Source of the DNA: an uncultured Caulobacterales bacterium
GTDB lineage: Bacteria; Pseudomonadota; Alphaproteobacteria; Caulobacterales; Maricaulaceae
Reading direction: 5' to 3'
Assembly: GCA_938003545.1 (NCBI GenBank)
Contig: CALKXY010000004.1
Span: forward strand, 1 to 64,000
Length of the DNA: 64,000 nt
Shown: positions 36,624-47,900 of the stretch, piece after piece
Position numbering within the stretch: the first letter of the stretch is position 1
How the letters are laid out: the number at the start of each line of letters is the position of its first letter
Notes under the pieces: model-generated
The model's database searches: none
Told to the model about the DNA's origin: nothing
What the model saw: the letters and a program-made list of their open reading frames with translations, nothing else
Program-made: the position numbers and the translations under genes

Positions 36624-37778
36624 ATGACTGATCTGAAAACAACAGCTCTTCACGCCCAACATGTTGCACTCGGTGCGAAAATGGTGCCGTTCGCGGGTTA
36701 TGATATGCCCGTTCAATACCCAATGGGGGTTTTGAAAGAACATCTCCACACGCGCGAGAAAGCGGGTCTATTTGATGTCTCGCATATGGGGCAAGTGTTC
36801 CTAATGCCGACGGATAATGATTTTGCCACGGCGGCGAAGGCCCTTGAAAAACTTGTACCTGCCGATATTCAATCTTTGGAACCAGGACAGCAGCGTTACT
36901 CTCAATTCTTAAATGAAGACGGCGGCATTCTCGACGACCTCATGATCTCGCGTTTAGCGATGCCGGGCTATGAACATGTCTTATACTTGGTTGTGAATGC
37001 AGGCTGTAAGACGGTGGATTATGCGCATTTGAACGCCCATATGCCGGACACTGTTAATGTCATGGTCAAGGATGAAACGCTCTCCTTGGTGGCGTTGCAG
37101 GGGCCGCGCGCGGCTGAGGTCTTAGGAAAATTCGCTCCTGCCGTCCAGGACCTCGTCTTCATGACGCATACGGATCTCGAGTTGCAAGGCTCGCTAGAGA
37201 CGCCTGTTTGGGCGCATGTGTCGCGCTCTGGATACACGGGCGAAGATGGATATGAAATTTCGGCCAAACATGAAGACATGGTGCGCTTAGTCGACGCCTT
37301 ACTGGCACATGATGATGTCGAACCGATTGGTCTTGGCGCACGCGATAGTTTGCGCTTAGAAGCAGGGCTGTGTCTCTATGGCCATGATATTGATACAACG
37401 GTTTCGCCGATTGAAGCCGGATTGTTTTGGTCGATACAAAAACACCGCCGCAGCGCGGATGCTGGATATTTCGGTGCAGAACGGGTCGCCGCAGACATTG
37501 CGAATAAGTCGACAAAACGTCTTGTCGGCATCTTGCCAGAAGGGCGCGCCCCAGCCCGCGAACATACTGAAATTCAAGATATGGACGGTAACATTATTGG
37601 CGAAATCACGTCTGGTGGATTTGGCCCAACGGCGGGAGGTCCCGTTGCGATGGGGTATGTCGCTCGCAAGCTTACGAAAGCAGGTACGGACGTCCAATTG
37701 ATCGTGCGCGGCAAAGCCCGCCCCGCCAAAGTCGTCAAACTTCCCTTTGCCCCACATAATTATTTCCGAGGAGCCTAG
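36624..37778 (+). CDS. gcvT: Glycine cleavage system T protein (aminomethyltransferase)
   Basis: A 384-residue enzyme that moves the methylene group from aminomethyl-lipoyl GcvH to tetrahydrofolate, releasing ammonia. It contains [23 protein letters not shown], the folate-binding [12 protein letters not shown] segment and [19 protein letters not shown]. The frame is open upstream through the riboswitch; the ATG at 36624 is the family start. First gene of gcvT-gcvH-small membrane protein-gcvPA-gcvPB. Confidence 0.97.
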   Translation: MTDLKTTALHAQHVALGAKMVPFAGYDMPVQYPMGVLKEHLHTREKAGLFDVSHMGQVFLMPTDNDFATAAKALEKLVPADIQSLEPGQQRYSQFLNEDGGILDDLMISRLAMPGYEHVLYLVVNAGCKTVDYAHLNAHMPDTVNVMVKDETLSLVALQGPRAAEVLGKFAPAVQDLVFMTHTDLELQGSLETPVWAHVSRSGYTGEDGYEISAKHEDMVRLVDALLAHDDVEPIGLGARDSLRLEAGLCLYGHDIDTTVSPIEAGLFWSIQKHRRSADAGYFGAERVAADIANKSTKRLVGILPEGRAPAREHTEIQDMDGNIIGEITSGGFGPTAGGPVAMGYVARKLTKAGTDVQLIVRGKARPAKVVKLPFAPHNYFRGA

Positions 37779-37782
37779 TCCC

Positions 37783-38154
37783 ATGAGCACATATTTTACC
37801 GAAGACCACGAGTGGATCAAAGTCGAAGGCGACATTGGAACGGTGGGTATTTCCTCTTATGCCGCGAAACAACTTGGCGATGTCGTCTTTGTTGAACTGC
37901 CAGAAATTGGCCGCGAAATGGACAAAGGCGATGAAGCCGCCGTTGTCGAATCCGTCAAAGCGGCCTCTGAAGTTTACGCGCCAATTGGCGGCGAAGTCAC
38001 GGAAGTGAACGAGAAGCTCGAAGAGGCGCCCGAGACTGTAAACGCCTCCGCAGATAGCGACGGTTGGTTTCTGAAAATGAAAATCGCTGATGCAGATGAG
38101 CTTGAAGGCTTGATGGATGAAGCAAAATACAAGGCCTATTGCGACGGTCTATAG
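37783..38154 (+). CDS. gcvH: Glycine cleavage system H protein
   Basis: A 123-residue lipoyl carrier. The lipoylated Lys59 lies in [13 protein letters not shown]; the N terminus has the conserved [21 protein letters not shown]. It shuttles the aminomethyl group between the P, T and L proteins. It starts 4 bases after gcvT. Confidence 0.97.
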   Translation: MSTYFTEDHEWIKVEGDIGTVGISSYAAKQLGDVVFVELPEIGREMDKGDEAAVVESVKAASEVYAPIGGEVTEVNEKLEEAPETVNASADSDGWFLKMKIADADELEGLMDEAKYKAYCDGL

Positions 38155-38162
38155 GCGTCGTG

Positions 38163-38360
38163 ATGCGCCATCCAATATTCTTGAAAATCTGGGGCGTTGC
38201 AATCATCGCCCTTGGTCTCTGGCATGTTGTTTCTTGGCGGCAAGACCTTGATCCGAATAAGGACGACTTCACCTTGGCAGTAGGCATTTTTTGTCTGTTG
38301 GTGGGTGTGATTGTCGTCGCAATGAACTTTGATAAATTCGACAAACGGAAAGATAATTAA
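38163..38360 (+). CDS. Small two-helix membrane protein inside the gcv operon
   Basis: A 65-residue protein with two likely transmembrane helices (about 5-20 and 35-54) joined by a short charged loop with DPNKDD, ending in a basic and acidic tail. It starts 8 bases after the gcvH stop and its stop codon abuts the gcvPA ATG, so it is locked into the operon. An earlier in-frame GTG/ATG choice is possible. No family is recognised. Confidence 0.7.
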   Translation: MRHPIFLKIWGVAIIALGLWHVVSWRQDLDPNKDDFTLAVGIFCLLVGVIVVAMNFDKFDKRKDN

Positions 38361-39707
38361 ATGCGTTACCTTCCTTTAAATACAAATGACCGCGCGCAAA
38401 TGCTGTCAGTTATTGGTGTGGATTCAATCGATGATCTGTTTGAAACCGTTCCGAAAGAGGCGCGTCTTGAAGGCTTAATTGATCTTCCCACCCATCAAAC
38501 CGAACAAATGGTCGAGCGGTTCTTTCAAAAGCTATCAAACAAGTCGACGCCTGCCGGCAGTGTTCCGTTTTTCTGCGGGGCAGGGGCGTATAAGCATCAT
38601 ATCCCCGCGACAGTCGATCATTTGATCCAACGGTCTGAATTTCTAACGGCCTATACGCCATATCAACCAGAAATCAGCCAAGGCACGCTGCAAACCTTAT
38701 TCGAATTTCAAACACAAGTCGCGCTTCTGACGGGCATGGATGTTGCGAATGCGTCCATGTATGACGGATCTACGGCTTGTGCTGAAGCCGTTGTAATGGC
38801 GCACCGCGTTGCACGAGGGAAGAAATCCAAAGCGATTCTCGCGCCGGGTTTACACCCGCATTATGCCGCCGCGACACAAACACTTGCGTCGACACTCAGC
38901 ATTAAAATTGATGAGCGCGAGTGCCGCATGGGCCGTGATGATAATGTCATTGACCATATTGACGATGATACGGCCTGTGTTGTTGTGCAGTCACCAAACG
39001 TCTTTGGTGAGATTGTTGACTTGCGCCCGATTGCAGAAAAAGCGCATGCCCACAAAGCCCTCCTCATTGCCGTCTTTACAGAGCCCGTTGCACTCGCTGC
39101 AATTACGCCGCCTGGTGAGCAGGGCGCTGATATTGTCGTTGGCGAAGGCCAAGGTCTGGGTGTTGGCCTTGCCTTTGGTGGGCCGCATGTGGGGTTATTT
39201 GCTTGTCGCCAAAAACTCGTGCGGCAAATGCCCGGCCGCGTTTGTGGTGAAACGGTTGATGCCAATGGCGATCGTGGTTTCGTCCTGACGCTCTCCACCC
39301 GCGAACAACATATTCGCCGCGAAAAAGCGACATCAAATATTTGTACGAATAGTGGTCTGTGCTGTCTCGCTTTTACCATTCACATGAGCCTGCTCGGAGA
39401 TGCTGGTATTCAACGTCTTGCAACTTTGAACCACGAAAATGCCTGCCATTTAGCCGACGTTCTGGACGGTATTGAGGGCGTGAAAGTGGAGAATGAAACG
39501 TTCTTCAATGAGTTCACCGTCCGCTTGAGTAAACCTGCAGCAGACGTCGTTAAATCTCTCGCAGATAAAGGCGTCATCGGAGGGGTTCCGCTCTCCCGTC
39601 TTACGCCCGAAGGCGATCCAAATCTCTTGTTAGTTTGCGCGACGGAAACGTCATCAGAAGAAGATATCGCCGCCTTTGAGACGGCTTTGAAGGAGGTGTT
39701 GTCATGA
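38361..39707 (+). CDS. gcvPA: Glycine dehydrogenase (decarboxylating) subunit 1
   Basis: A 448-residue alpha subunit of the two-chain P protein. It has [40 protein letters not shown] and [14 protein letters not shown], all conserved in the family. With GcvPB it decarboxylates glycine using PLP. It overlaps gcvPB by four bases (ATGA). Confidence 0.97.
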   Translation: MRYLPLNTNDRAQMLSVIGVDSIDDLFETVPKEARLEGLIDLPTHQTEQMVERFFQKLSNKSTPAGSVPFFCGAGAYKHHIPATVDHLIQRSEFLTAYTPYQPEISQGTLQTLFEFQTQVALLTGMDVANASMYDGSTACAEAVVMAHRVARGKKSKAILAPGLHPHYAAATQTLASTLSIKIDERECRMGRDDNVIDHIDDDTACVVVQSPNVFGEIVDLRPIAEKAHAHKALLIAVFTEPVALAAITPPGEQGADIVVGEGQGLGVGLAFGGPHVGLFACRQKLVRQMPGRVCGETVDANGDRGFVLTLSTREQHIRREKATSNICTNSGLCCLAFTIHMSLLGDAGIQRLATLNHENACHLADVLDGIEGVKVENETFFNEFTVRLSKPAADVVKSLADKGVIGGVPLSRLTPEGDPNLLLVCATETSSEEDIAAFETALKEVLS

Positions 39708-41269
39708 AGACCGAAGGCCGCACAACAACGCCTGTTGCCGCAAATATGAACAGCATTCAGACCGTTTCCGGTTCCAAAGCCTTGGATCAAGCGACGCAGC
39801 TTATTTTTGAAACGGGTACGCCGCGCCGGACAGGTATAGATTTCCCGGAGCCTAAAGGTCGTCCGAGCCGTTTGGGAGCCCATGCGCGTCAAGGCGAGAT
39901 TGGTTTGCCGGGCCTGAGCGAGCCAGAGACACTACGTCATTATGTGCGTTTGTCGCAGAAGAACTATGCAATTGATCTAGGTGTTTATCCGCTCGGGTCT
40001 TGCACGATGAAACATAACCCGCGCTTGAACGAGAAGATTGCGCGTATGCCTGGCTTTGCGGATGTGCATCCGCTGCAACCTGTCTCAACCGCGCAAGGCG
40101 CATTGGAAGTCATGTCCGTGCTCTCGCATTGGCTGATGACACTTTGTAACATGCCCGCCGTCGCGTTAACGCCCAAAGCAGGCGCACATGGCGAGCTGTG
40201 CGGGATGATGGCGATTCGTGCACGTCTTGACCATGACGGTGCGTCGCATAAACGCCGCGTGCTTGTCCCTGAATCGGCTCATGGCACAAACCCGGCCACG
40301 GCCGTACAATGCGGTTTTACAGTCGACGAGATACCTGCAAATCAGGGCGGCCGCGTTGATATGGACGTCTTACGGGCCAAGCTCGCAGGGCAAGGCAAGG
40401 AGTCTGACGTCGCAGGGATCATGCTGACCAACCCGAACACCTGTGGTTTGTTTGAAAGCGACATTATTGAGATTGCCGAATTGATCCATGCTGCTGGCGG
40501 ATATTTCTATTGTGACGGCGCAAATTTCAATGCGCTGGTCGGGCGCGTGCGTCCTGGTGATTTGGGCGTCGATGCGATGCATATTAACTTGCATAAGACA
40601 TTCTCAACACCGCATGGCGGCGGTGGTCCAGGTTCGGGCCCGACGGTTTTATCTGAGGCTTTAAAAGATCACGCGCCTGTTCCATATGTTATCAAGACGG
40701 ATGATGGATTTGATCTGGTTGAAAACCCTGACGAGAAGAGCTTTGGCCGCATGTGTGCCTTTCACGGGAATATGGGCATGTATACGCGTGCGCTCTCTTA
40801 CATGATGAGCCATGGTTCGGATGGCTTGAAGCAGGCGACAGAAGACGCCGTGCTGAATGCCAATTATGTTCAGGCGTCATTGTCCGATGTGATGACAACT
40901 GCATTTGAAGGCACATGCATGCATGAGGCCCTCTTTGATGATCGTTTCCTAAAAGACACAGGCGTTGAAACACTCGATTTTGCTAAAGCCATGATCGACG
41001 AAGGCTATCACCCGATGACGATGTATTTCCCACTCGTCGTGCATGGCGCTATGTTGATTGAACCAACAGAGTCAGAGTCCAAAGGCGAATTAGATCGCTT
41101 TATCCTCTCCATGCGCAGCTTGGCTGTGCGTGCAAAGTCTGGTGATGTTGAGAGCTTCAAACAAGCGCCAATTTATGCCCCTATGCGGCGTCTGGATGAG
41201 ACATTGGCTGCAAGGAAGCCAGTTCTTCGGTGGACACCTCCAGCGGATGTGGCCGAAGCGGCGGAATAA
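39704..41269 (+). CDS. gcvPB: Glycine dehydrogenase (decarboxylating) subunit 2
   Basis: A 521-residue PLP-binding subunit. The Schiff-base Lys lies in [33 protein letters not shown] and the [10 protein letters not shown] motif are also present. Codon overlap with gcvPA points to coupled translation of the 1:1 complex. The L protein (lipoamide dehydrogenase) is not in this operon. Confidence 0.97.
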   Translation: MKTEGRTTTPVAANMNSIQTVSGSKALDQATQLIFETGTPRRTGIDFPEPKGRPSRLGAHARQGEIGLPGLSEPETLRHYVRLSQKNYAIDLGVYPLGSCTMKHNPRLNEKIARMPGFADVHPLQPVSTAQGALEVMSVLSHWLMTLCNMPAVALTPKAGAHGELCGMMAIRARLDHDGASHKRRVLVPESAHGTNPATAVQCGFTVDEIPANQGGRVDMDVLRAKLAGQGKESDVAGIMLTNPNTCGLFESDIIEIAELIHAAGGYFYCDGANFNALVGRVRPGDLGVDAMHINLHKTFSTPHGGGGPGSGPTVLSEALKDHAPVPYVIKTDDGFDLVENPDEKSFGRMCAFHGNMGMYTRALSYMMSHGSDGLKQATEDAVLNANYVQASLSDVMTTAFEGTCMHEALFDDRFLKDTGVETLDFAKAMIDEGYHPMTMYFPLVVHGAMLIEPTESESKGELDRFILSMRSLAVRAKSGDVESFKQAPIYAPMRRLDETLAARKPVLRWTPPADVAEAAE

Positions 41270-41308
41270 CGAAACGAAATTAAAACATTCCGATGATATA
41301 TCGGAGCG

Positions 41309-41827
41309 ATGGATATTTCATCGCTCCCAATTTCATATGCACACATAGCTCTTATCGCGCTCTCTGTAGCGGGGGGCACGGCTTTTTTGACTAATCGTGT
41401 GACCTATAAAATGGTCGGTGTGCTGATGGTGGTTTGTATCTTTGCAAGCCTCATTTTCCCCGACGCACCTGACTCTCTAGGCATACGAGCGGGGATCGCG
41501 AGTCTTATATTCCTGATCGGAATGGGCCTGAGGTTTGCTAAAGTTGGCATGGGCGGCGGCGTCGTTTTGGCCGCGTGCTTGGTTGCCATCTGGATGCCTT
41601 TACCAGATTTATTTGATGTTTTGGTCATGGGTTTAATCGCTGGTGGAGCTTGGGCTCTAGTCTCTATGTTTTTACGTTATTACGATGTGGGCGTCCTTTA
41701 TGATGGGATGGTTCCGCTCGCTGCGATATTTCTCTCTGTGGCTGTATTCTCTATTTTCAATTCAAATGTTCTGAATGTTGAAAAGACGCCTACCATGATT
41801 ATCGAGGTGCCTAGTTTACGACGATAG
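41309..41827 (+). CDS. Hypothetical polytopic membrane protein
   Basis: A 172-residue protein with five to six hydrophobic segments (about 10-27, 34-50, 56-74, 80-95, 100-120 and 136-150). No motif or family is recognised. A 6-base inverted repeat at 41289-41305 lies just before its ATG. It follows the gcv operon at 39 bases and could be read through from it. Confidence 0.6.
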   Translation: MDISSLPISYAHIALIALSVAGGTAFLTNRVTYKMVGVLMVVCIFASLIFPDAPDSLGIRAGIASLIFLIGMGLRFAKVGMGGGVVLAACLVAIWMPLPDLFDVLVMGLIAGGAWALVSMFLRYYDVGVLYDGMVPLAAIFLSVAVFSIFNSNVLNVEKTPTMIIEVPSLRR

Positions 41828-42011
41828 CCCATATTCGCGTTCATGTGTTTTGGTTAGCTGCGCAGTTTCAAATGGTCCGAATGCAGCACATGAAAAAACG
41901 CCCATAAATACGATCACGGGGCGCTCAATACACAGTGAAATGAGGTGATTGGAGAAAGTTGGAATATTCTTTCAATGTGATTTCATCGAAACAACATAGA
42001 AAGACAAATAT
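41828..42011. other. Spacer with a minus-strand terminator-like hairpin
   Basis: No gene is supported here. The only marked structure is the hairpin at 41893-41923, oriented to stop minus-strand transcription, although no minus-strand gene lies upstream within the spacer. Confidence 0.4.
41893..41923 (-). terminator. Orphan terminator-like hairpin on the minus strand
   Basis: On the minus strand CGCCC (from 41923) pairs with GGGCG (to 41899) and is followed by six T (complement of 41898-41893). The stem is short, the loop about 15 bases. It would end a short transcript begun in 41930-42010, a possible small RNA, or catch read-through. Confidence 0.4.
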
Positions 42012-42203
42012 ATGCCTCGTTCCCTTATTGCTCGTATCGTAAACTCTAATTGCCATTCACGGAGTCTAACAATCCGTCATTTAACGCGTAAACTTGACCG
42101 GTTGAATGAGCGGACATCTCGTACGGATGCAAAACCTCATCACTATACGCAACGTGACCGCGTTGAATCCCAACTTGTCGAAGCGAGCGCCTATCTGTGT
42201 TAG
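42012..42203 (+). CDS. Possible small basic protein
   Basis: A 63-codon frame. The product is Arg- and His-rich and contains a likely helix with regular spacing (RHLTRKLDRLNERTS) at about 22-36. Codon use, with many CGT and CTT, resembles neighbouring genes, and GAAAG lies about 8 bases before the ATG. There is no recognised family, so it may still be a chance frame. Confidence 0.4.
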   Translation: MPRSLIARIVNSNCHSRSLTIRHLTRKLDRLNERTSRTDAKPHHYTQRDRVESQLVEASAYLC

Positions 42204-42208
42204 AGGTA

Positions 42209-42244
42209 CAAAAAAGCCGTCCAGCAGGTAATCTGCAGGACGGC
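42209..42244 (-). terminator. Terminator of the ATP synthase F0 operon
   Basis: On the minus strand GCCGTCC...GGACGGC form a long stem with inner TGCAG/CTGCT pairing, followed by a T run (complement of 42210-42215). It lies 28 bases past the atpF stop. Confidence 0.88.
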
Positions 42245-42272
42245 GCGTTCGTGATGAGATTGCTCTCTAGGT

Positions 42273-42773
42273 TTAGCTAAGAGCGGCGCCCATTTGCTTG
42301 ATGCCGTCTTTTATTAGCTTAGATTTATCAGCTGTTCCAAGTTTAGTGCGGAGCAATGTTTCAGCTGTGTCCATGGCGAGGTCAGCGGCCTTGGCTTTCA
42401 CTTCGCTCATCGCCTGTGACTCAGCATTGGCAATTTTAGCTTCGGCTTGGGCTGCACGGCGTTCGAGGCGTTCGGACAAATCTTTACGAGCTTGTACGGC
42501 CATAGTTTCGGCGTCTGTACGGGCTTGTTTCACGATGTCTTCAGCCTGTGCTTCAGCTTCCTTTTGCTTGCGCTGATAAGAGGCAAGTAAAGTTTGAGCT
42601 TCTTCGCGAAGGCGGCGAGCTTCATCTAGTTCCGCGCGAATACCATCAGCACGCGCATCGAGGGCTCCTGCGATTTTTTTATGTACGCCAAAGTAGAGCA
42701 TGGCGAGCAAGAATAAGACGACTGCAATAAAAACAATAGTTGTCGGATCGCCGAGATCGGTTGTGAAATGCAT
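42273..42773 (-). CDS. atpF: ATP synthase F0 subunit b
   Basis: A 166-residue peripheral-stalk subunit: one N-terminal transmembrane helix (about 10-28), then a long charged helix for coiled-coil pairing with b'. TTIVFIAVVLFLLAMLYFGVHKKI is the anchor. Last gene of atpI-atpB-atpE-atpF'-atpF; F1 genes lie elsewhere, as usual in alphaproteobacteria. Confidence 0.93.
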   Translation of the reverse strand: MHFTTDLGDPTTIVFIAVVLFLLAMLYFGVHKKIAGALDARADGIRAELDEARRLREEAQTLLASYQRKQKEAEAQAEDIVKQARTDAETMAVQARKDLSERLERRAAQAEAKIANAESQAMSEVKAKAADLAMDTAETLLRTKLGTADKSKLIKDGIKQMGAALS

Positions 42774-42785
42774 GGTCCGGTCTCC

Positions 42786-43349
42786 CTAGTTCAGCGCAGA
42801 TTTAACGGTGGCGAGCGTGAGAGTTTTACCTGTCAACGCAACAACAGCTGCTTGTGCAGCTTCCGCTGCAACCGTTTCAATATTGCCAAGGGCTTTTGTG
42901 CGAACCTGACGAATGCGGGCTTCTGCAGCTTCGGCGGCTTTACTTGCTTCCGCATCTGCGGCGTCGAGTTCAGCTTTAATTTCTGCGTCGACAGACTGTT
43001 TTGTCGTCTCCGCGACGTTCATAGCTTTGGCGCGGGCGTCGGCCAATGAACGTGTATAGGCTTTTTCAGCCTCTTCCGCTTCGCGCTGCATGCGCGAAGC
43101 TTGGTCAAGATCGTCGGCGATGCGGGATCCGCGCTCTTCAATTGTTTCACCTACGCGAGGTAAGAAAACTTTTGCGAGGAGGAAATACAACGCGATGAAA
43201 GTTAGGAAGAACCAGAACAATTGCGATGGGAAATAGGCTGGATCAAAAGGTGGAAACACCCCTGATCCGCTATCCCCACCTGCATGGTCGCCTGCTTTTT
43301 CAGCAGCGGCCATGAACCAGCTCATCTTATCCATCAACACGTCGATCAT
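42786..43349 (-). CDS. ATP synthase F0 subunit b'
   Basis: A 187-residue second stalk subunit, typical of alphaproteobacteria and phototrophs. The N-terminal 45 residues form a Gly/Asp-rich extension, then FDPAYFPSQLFWFFLTFIALYFLLA is the membrane helix (about 36-60), followed by the LPRVGETIEERGSRIADDLDQA segment of the coiled coil. It starts 27 bases after atpE and ends 12 bases before atpF. Confidence 0.93.
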   Translation of the reverse strand: MIDVLMDKMSWFMAAAEKAGDHAGGDSGSGVFPPFDPAYFPSQLFWFFLTFIALYFLLAKVFLPRVGETIEERGSRIADDLDQASRMQREAEEAEKAYTRSLADARAKAMNVAETTKQSVDAEIKAELDAADAEASKAAEAAEARIRQVRTKALGNIETVAAEAAQAAVVALTGKTLTLATVKSALN

Positions 43350-43376
43350 CGTCGTACCTTAATTAAGGGTGTCGTC

Positions 43377-43604
43377 TTAAAGGACGAACATCAGGATGAG
43401 GGCAACGGCGAATGAGAAGATGCCGAGCGCCTCTGTTACGGCGAAGCCGAAGATGAGGTTAGAGAACTGACCTTGAGCTGCAGATGGGTTGCGCAATGCG
43501 CCTGCGAGGTAGTTACCAAAGATGTGGCCAAGTCCGATGCCTGCGCCGGCCATGCCGAGACATGCAATACCTGCACCGATATATTTTGCTGCTTCTGCTT
43601 CCAT
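43377..43604 (-). CDS. atpE: ATP synthase F0 subunit c
   Basis: A 75-residue hairpin of two helices that forms the rotor ring. The proton-binding Glu58 lies in [10 protein letters not shown]; the polar loop is [12 protein letters not shown]. The Glu and the lack of Na+-site residues fit a proton-driven ring. AAGGAG lies just before the ATG. Confidence 0.97.
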   Translation of the reverse strand: MEAEAAKYIGAGIACLGMAGAGIGLGHIFGNYLAGALRNPSAAQGQFSNLIFGFAVTEALGIFSFAVALILMFVL

Positions 43605-43640
43605 GATGATCTCCTTGAGAAAGCGGTTTTGTAGGCGGTT

Positions 43641-44411
43641 TTAGTGATGTCCAGGATGCAAGGCATCCGAGAGGTAAACACTCGTCAGTAGGGCAAACAC
43701 ATAGGCTTGAACAAAGGCGACGAGAAATTCGAGAGGCATGAGCGCGAGCGTCAACGAGAAGGGCACGATGGAGCCGGCTGCCGTCAGGCCACCTGCGGCG
43801 AACATTGAGATCGCGAAACCTGCGAAGAGTTTCAGCAGGATATGTCCCGCAAACATGTTGGCCCAAAGACGCACAGAGAGCGAGATTGGACGAGAGATGA
43901 AAGAAATGATCTCAAGTAATGAGACGAAAGGCTTGATCGCGATTGGGATACCTGCAGGCCAGAATAACTTTAAGAAGCCAAAGCCGTTTTTCCAGACACC
44001 AAAGCCAATAACGACGAGCATGACGATCATCGCGAGGGCAAATGTTACGATAATATGGCTGGTCACAGTAAAGAAGAACGGGATCATGCCGAGCATGTTT
44101 GCAAACAAAATGAAGACAAAGATCGTAAATACGAGAGGGAAAAAGCGCATGCCTTCTTTGCCTGTCGAAGATTTGAGCATGTCTGCGATGAATTCGTAGG
44201 ACATCTCAATGATGGATTGCGCGCGCCCTGGAACAAGTTGACGCTTGGATGATAAAAGGAACCATAGAGAGACACAGGCGAGTGTCACAATCATCATGAG
44301 AGATGAATTGGTGAATGAGAGGTCGAAATTACCGATTTTCAATTCAGCTAGCTTATGCAGCTCGAATTGTGCCGTCGGATCTTTAGCGACAATGGGAAGC
44401 CCAAAATTCAT
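43641..44411 (-). CDS. atpB: ATP synthase F0 subunit a
   Basis: A 256-residue membrane stator channel with about six helices. SVRLWANMFAGHILLKLFAGFA contains the essential Arg facing the c ring, and the C-terminal FVQAYVFALLTSVYLSDALHPGHH is typical. Its ATG overlaps the atpI stop by four bases. Confidence 0.97.
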   Translation of the reverse strand: MNFGLPIVAKDPTAQFELHKLAELKIGNFDLSFTNSSLMMIVTLACVSLWFLLSSKRQLVPGRAQSIIEMSYEFIADMLKSSTGKEGMRFFPLVFTIFVFILFANMLGMIPFFFTVTSHIIVTFALAMIVMLVVIGFGVWKNGFGFLKLFWPAGIPIAIKPFVSLLEIISFISRPISLSVRLWANMFAGHILLKLFAGFAISMFAAGGLTAAGSIVPFSLTLALMPLEFLVAFVQAYVFALLTSVYLSDALHPGHH

Positions 44412-44770
44412 GCGTCTTCGTCCTCGTCAAGCTCTGCGGGAAGATCCTCGCCTGAGCCGTCCATACCTTCACGAGCCGCCCGCACAACGTTCATAACGCC
44501 GGCACACAGCCCCAGAAATAAACCACCCAGCAAACCAAAGGGCGAAGTTCCTGCTAGCTTATCGACACCCCAACCGAGGGCCGCACCAACTAAAACCGCC
44601 GCTGAAAACTCGCTGGCATATTTTAAGCCTTCGCCCATATTTGAGCCCGAGGTCTGCGTCATGTCCACGTCCGGTGCATGCTTGGCTTTTAACGCGTCGA
44701 GTTTTTTACCCAAAGCGTCGATGTCAGGCGTGTCGGTCAATGGCGTATCGCGTCCTTCGGAATCGGTCAT
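44408..44770 (-). CDS. atpI: ATP synthase assembly protein AtpI/AtpZ
   Basis: A 120-residue protein: a hydrophilic N-terminal 50 residues, two transmembrane helices (about 56-72 and 77-97; GLKYASEFSAAVLVGAALGWGVDKLAGTSP), and an acidic tail. It aids c-ring assembly. First gene of the F0 operon. Confidence 0.88.
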   Translation of the reverse strand: MTDSEGRDTPLTDTPDIDALGKKLDALKAKHAPDVDMTQTSGSNMGEGLKYASEFSAAVLVGAALGWGVDKLAGTSPFGLLGGLFLGLCAGVMNVVRAAREGMDGSGEDLPAELDEDEDA

Positions 44771-44982
44771 AGCATTGGCTCAATACCTCCGAAAGAACCC
44801 CCTTCGAAAGCGGCCCCTACCTAACGAAGGGGATAGGTGAAGTCAACCAAAGTGGGTGAGGGTCTAAGCTGTTGAAAAATATACGATAAAGACTTTTGCT
44901 GCGATGTTTTTTCAGCCTGTGGATGGAGTCTTTGAACAGACTCGGTTTGAGAGACTAACCTAAGGTCAGGCTCTACAAAAAT

Positions 44983-47900
44983 TTACTCTGCTGCGACCAA
45001 GGCTTCCGCTTTGGACAGTTCGATAGAGAGAAGCTGCGAGACACCTTGTTCCGCCATAGTCACACCAAAGAGGCGGTCCATGCGGCTCATCGTGACGGGA
45101 TTATGCGTAATCGCGATGAATTTGGTGTTCGTGTTCTTCTTCATATCATCCAAAAGATCGCAATAGCGCGCGACATTAGCATCATCCAGAGGGGCATCGA
45201 CTTCGTCCAAGACACAAACAGGGGCAGGATTGGAGAGGAACACGGCAAAAATCAGAGCCGTTGCTGTCATCGCTTGCTCGCCGCCTGACAATAGAGACAT
45301 CGCTTTGAGGGATTTTCCAGGTGGACGTGCCATGACTTCGAGGCCAGCTTGGAGTGGATCATCGGATTCGGTCAGAGCCAGCGCAGCTTCTCCGCCGCCA
45401 AACAAAGTCTGGAACAGGCGTCCGAAATGCGAATTTACCGTATCGAATGCCGCGAGGAGGCGTTGGCGACCTTCCGTGTTCAGCTCATCAATGCCTTCGC
45501 GCAATCGTGCAATCGCCGCGATAAGGTCTTCGCGTTCTGACACCATCGCAGAGAGACGTTCTTCCTGTTCGACAGCTTCTTCATCTGCACGCAGGTTGAC
45601 GCCGCCCATTTTTTCGCGCTCCGCGTTTAGGCGTTCGAGTTTTCGCTCAATATCATTCTCAGATAGGTTTGAGTCTGTGGTCAACTCACCCAAATGGGAT
45701 TTAAGTTCGGAAGGCTCGCAGTTCAGCGTTTCATTCACGCGCGCTTTTGTTTCGCCGATCCGCTCTTGAGCCGCTGTTAAACGCGCAGCAGAGGCGGCGC
45801 GAGCTTCGCGGGCCGCACCTGCGGCTGTTTCTGCTTCGCGAGAGGCTTGAACAGCATCATGTGTTTCTTTCTCGGAGACACTCAAAGCATCGGCAGCCGC
45901 TGTACGGCGAGCCTCGGCGGCGGCGAGTTCAGCGAAAAGCCGTGTGCGGCGTTCGACGAATTGATCTGGACCATTCGTGGCAGCGGCTAATGACATTTCA
46001 ATGGCAGCGCGGCGGTTTTCTAATGTGGCGACGCGTTTGCCTGCGCTCTCTGAGCGGCGGGACCAATTGGCGCGTTCTGTTTCAACGGCTTTCAAACGCG
46101 TTGCCCGTGCTTCTGATTCATTCTTGAGGCTGCGATATTGGGCGCTCGCGTCATCGGCCAGATCACGGGCGGTGCGTAAACGTTCTGCGAGCTCCGCGCT
46201 TTGCGCGCTCAAATCTTCGCCGCCTGAGTGGGTTGCAAGATTTTCTTCTGCCGCCGCGACCTGTTTGTTTAGCTCATCGGCTTCTGCTGTCAGGCGGGCA
46301 ATACGGTCTTCGAGGTTTGTCTTTTGTGCGGACGCACGCGCAATATCGGTTTCATATTGCGCCATAGCGGCCTGAGCGGCACGATCGGCGCGTTCCAAAT
46401 CTGGTAGTATCTTGCGAGCGTTACGCGCGGCTGTTTCTGCCATCTGTCGTGCTTCGCGGGCGGTTTCAAACGCAGCCGTCGCAGAGGCAATGCCGGCGTC
46501 GGCCGTTGCAATTTCTGCATCTAGTTCTTTGATGCGGTTTTGTTGTTTCAGTTTGATCGCCGCCGAGGTTTCAACACCCGCCGCAATTGTAAAGCCATCC
46601 CAGCGGATGACATCGCCACGTGGTGACACGAGGCGTTGACCGGGTTTCAACCCTTTGGCTTTGGTGTGAATGTCGTCAACAGATGCGACGCCAATCTGCG
46701 ATAGACGGGCTTTCAACTCTTTTGGCGCGGTGATGTGATCTGTGATCGGATCCACGCCCGCAGGTAGACTCTGCGTCGGAATGTCTGCGCCGTCCCATCG
46801 TAATCCTGCAGACCCGCCAACAGCTGCGTCCAAATCCTCACCCAGCACAGCCGCAAGGGCTTGTTCATATCCAGCCTTGGCTTGCACGCTGTCTAGAGCG
46901 GGCGTCCAATCCGCGGAAGCGGACCGGCGCAGGACGTTTTCCAAAGCCGATTTCTCAGCTGTGAGTTTTTGTGTGGCTTGGCGCACTGTCGACAAATATT
47001 CGCGGGCAGTGCTGTCAGCTTCTTCGGTTTTCGTGCGTTCAGCTGTTAGGCGCTGTTCTGTTGCACGAGCAGCTTCCAATTTCTCTAACGCTTCTTGTGA
47101 GGCTGCGCCAAAGAGATTGGCGTTTCCAAAGCTGTCCGTGTCCAGACTTGCGAGTTTATCTTCGGTTTGCTCCAGTTCAATCCGAATGCGGGAACGTCTT
47201 TGTTGAACCTGAGTCAGCTCTCGTTCGGCGGCTTCGCGGCGCGCGGATTGGTCAGCTGTTTTGCGTGTCAGCTCGTTAAAGTCCGCGTCTAATGTATTGC
47301 GCGCTTTGAGGGCTTCAGCGGCGGCATCGGCGGCGGCATCCAGCGCCGCAGAGATATCTTTAAGGGCAGAGAGTTCCGCGTGTTCAGCCGCCAGTCGGTC
47401 TTCGGCTTTTGCCGCATCGTCGACGACCTCTTGTTCATGGGTTAGGTCTGACGAAATATCCGCAAGTTGAGACTCGAGTTTTCGGACTTCCGAGCGCGCA
47501 GTCTCTTCGTCCTGCTCCAACGCCTCTTTCGCGGCATTTAAACGGGCCAGCAAAGCCGCAGCGATTAGCTGTTCTTCGCGTTTCGGTTCAAGTAAGCCAG
47601 AGAGTTCATCTGCGCGGCGCATAGATTCAGACGCGCGTAATTGTGTATCAGCAACGGATTTTTCGCGCTCCCTTAAATCGGTCTGCGCAAGTTCTAAGGT
47701 ATCCAGTGCCGCTTGCCAGCGTTTCAGCCAAAGGAGGGCCTTATACTCATGGATTTCGCCAGCAAGACGTTTGTAGCGAGACGCTTGGCGGGATTGACGG
47801 CGCAGCGATAAAAGCTGGCTTTCAATTTGGCCGACGATGTCTTCGAGACGGTCAAGGTTGGTTTCTGCTGCGCGGAGACGAAGTTCTGCCTCATGACGGC

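Noticed and set aside
43738-44199. Long frames on the plus strand across atpB, and similar frames opposite smc and ctaD
   Set aside because: They mirror well-supported genes on the other strand and have no recognisable domains.
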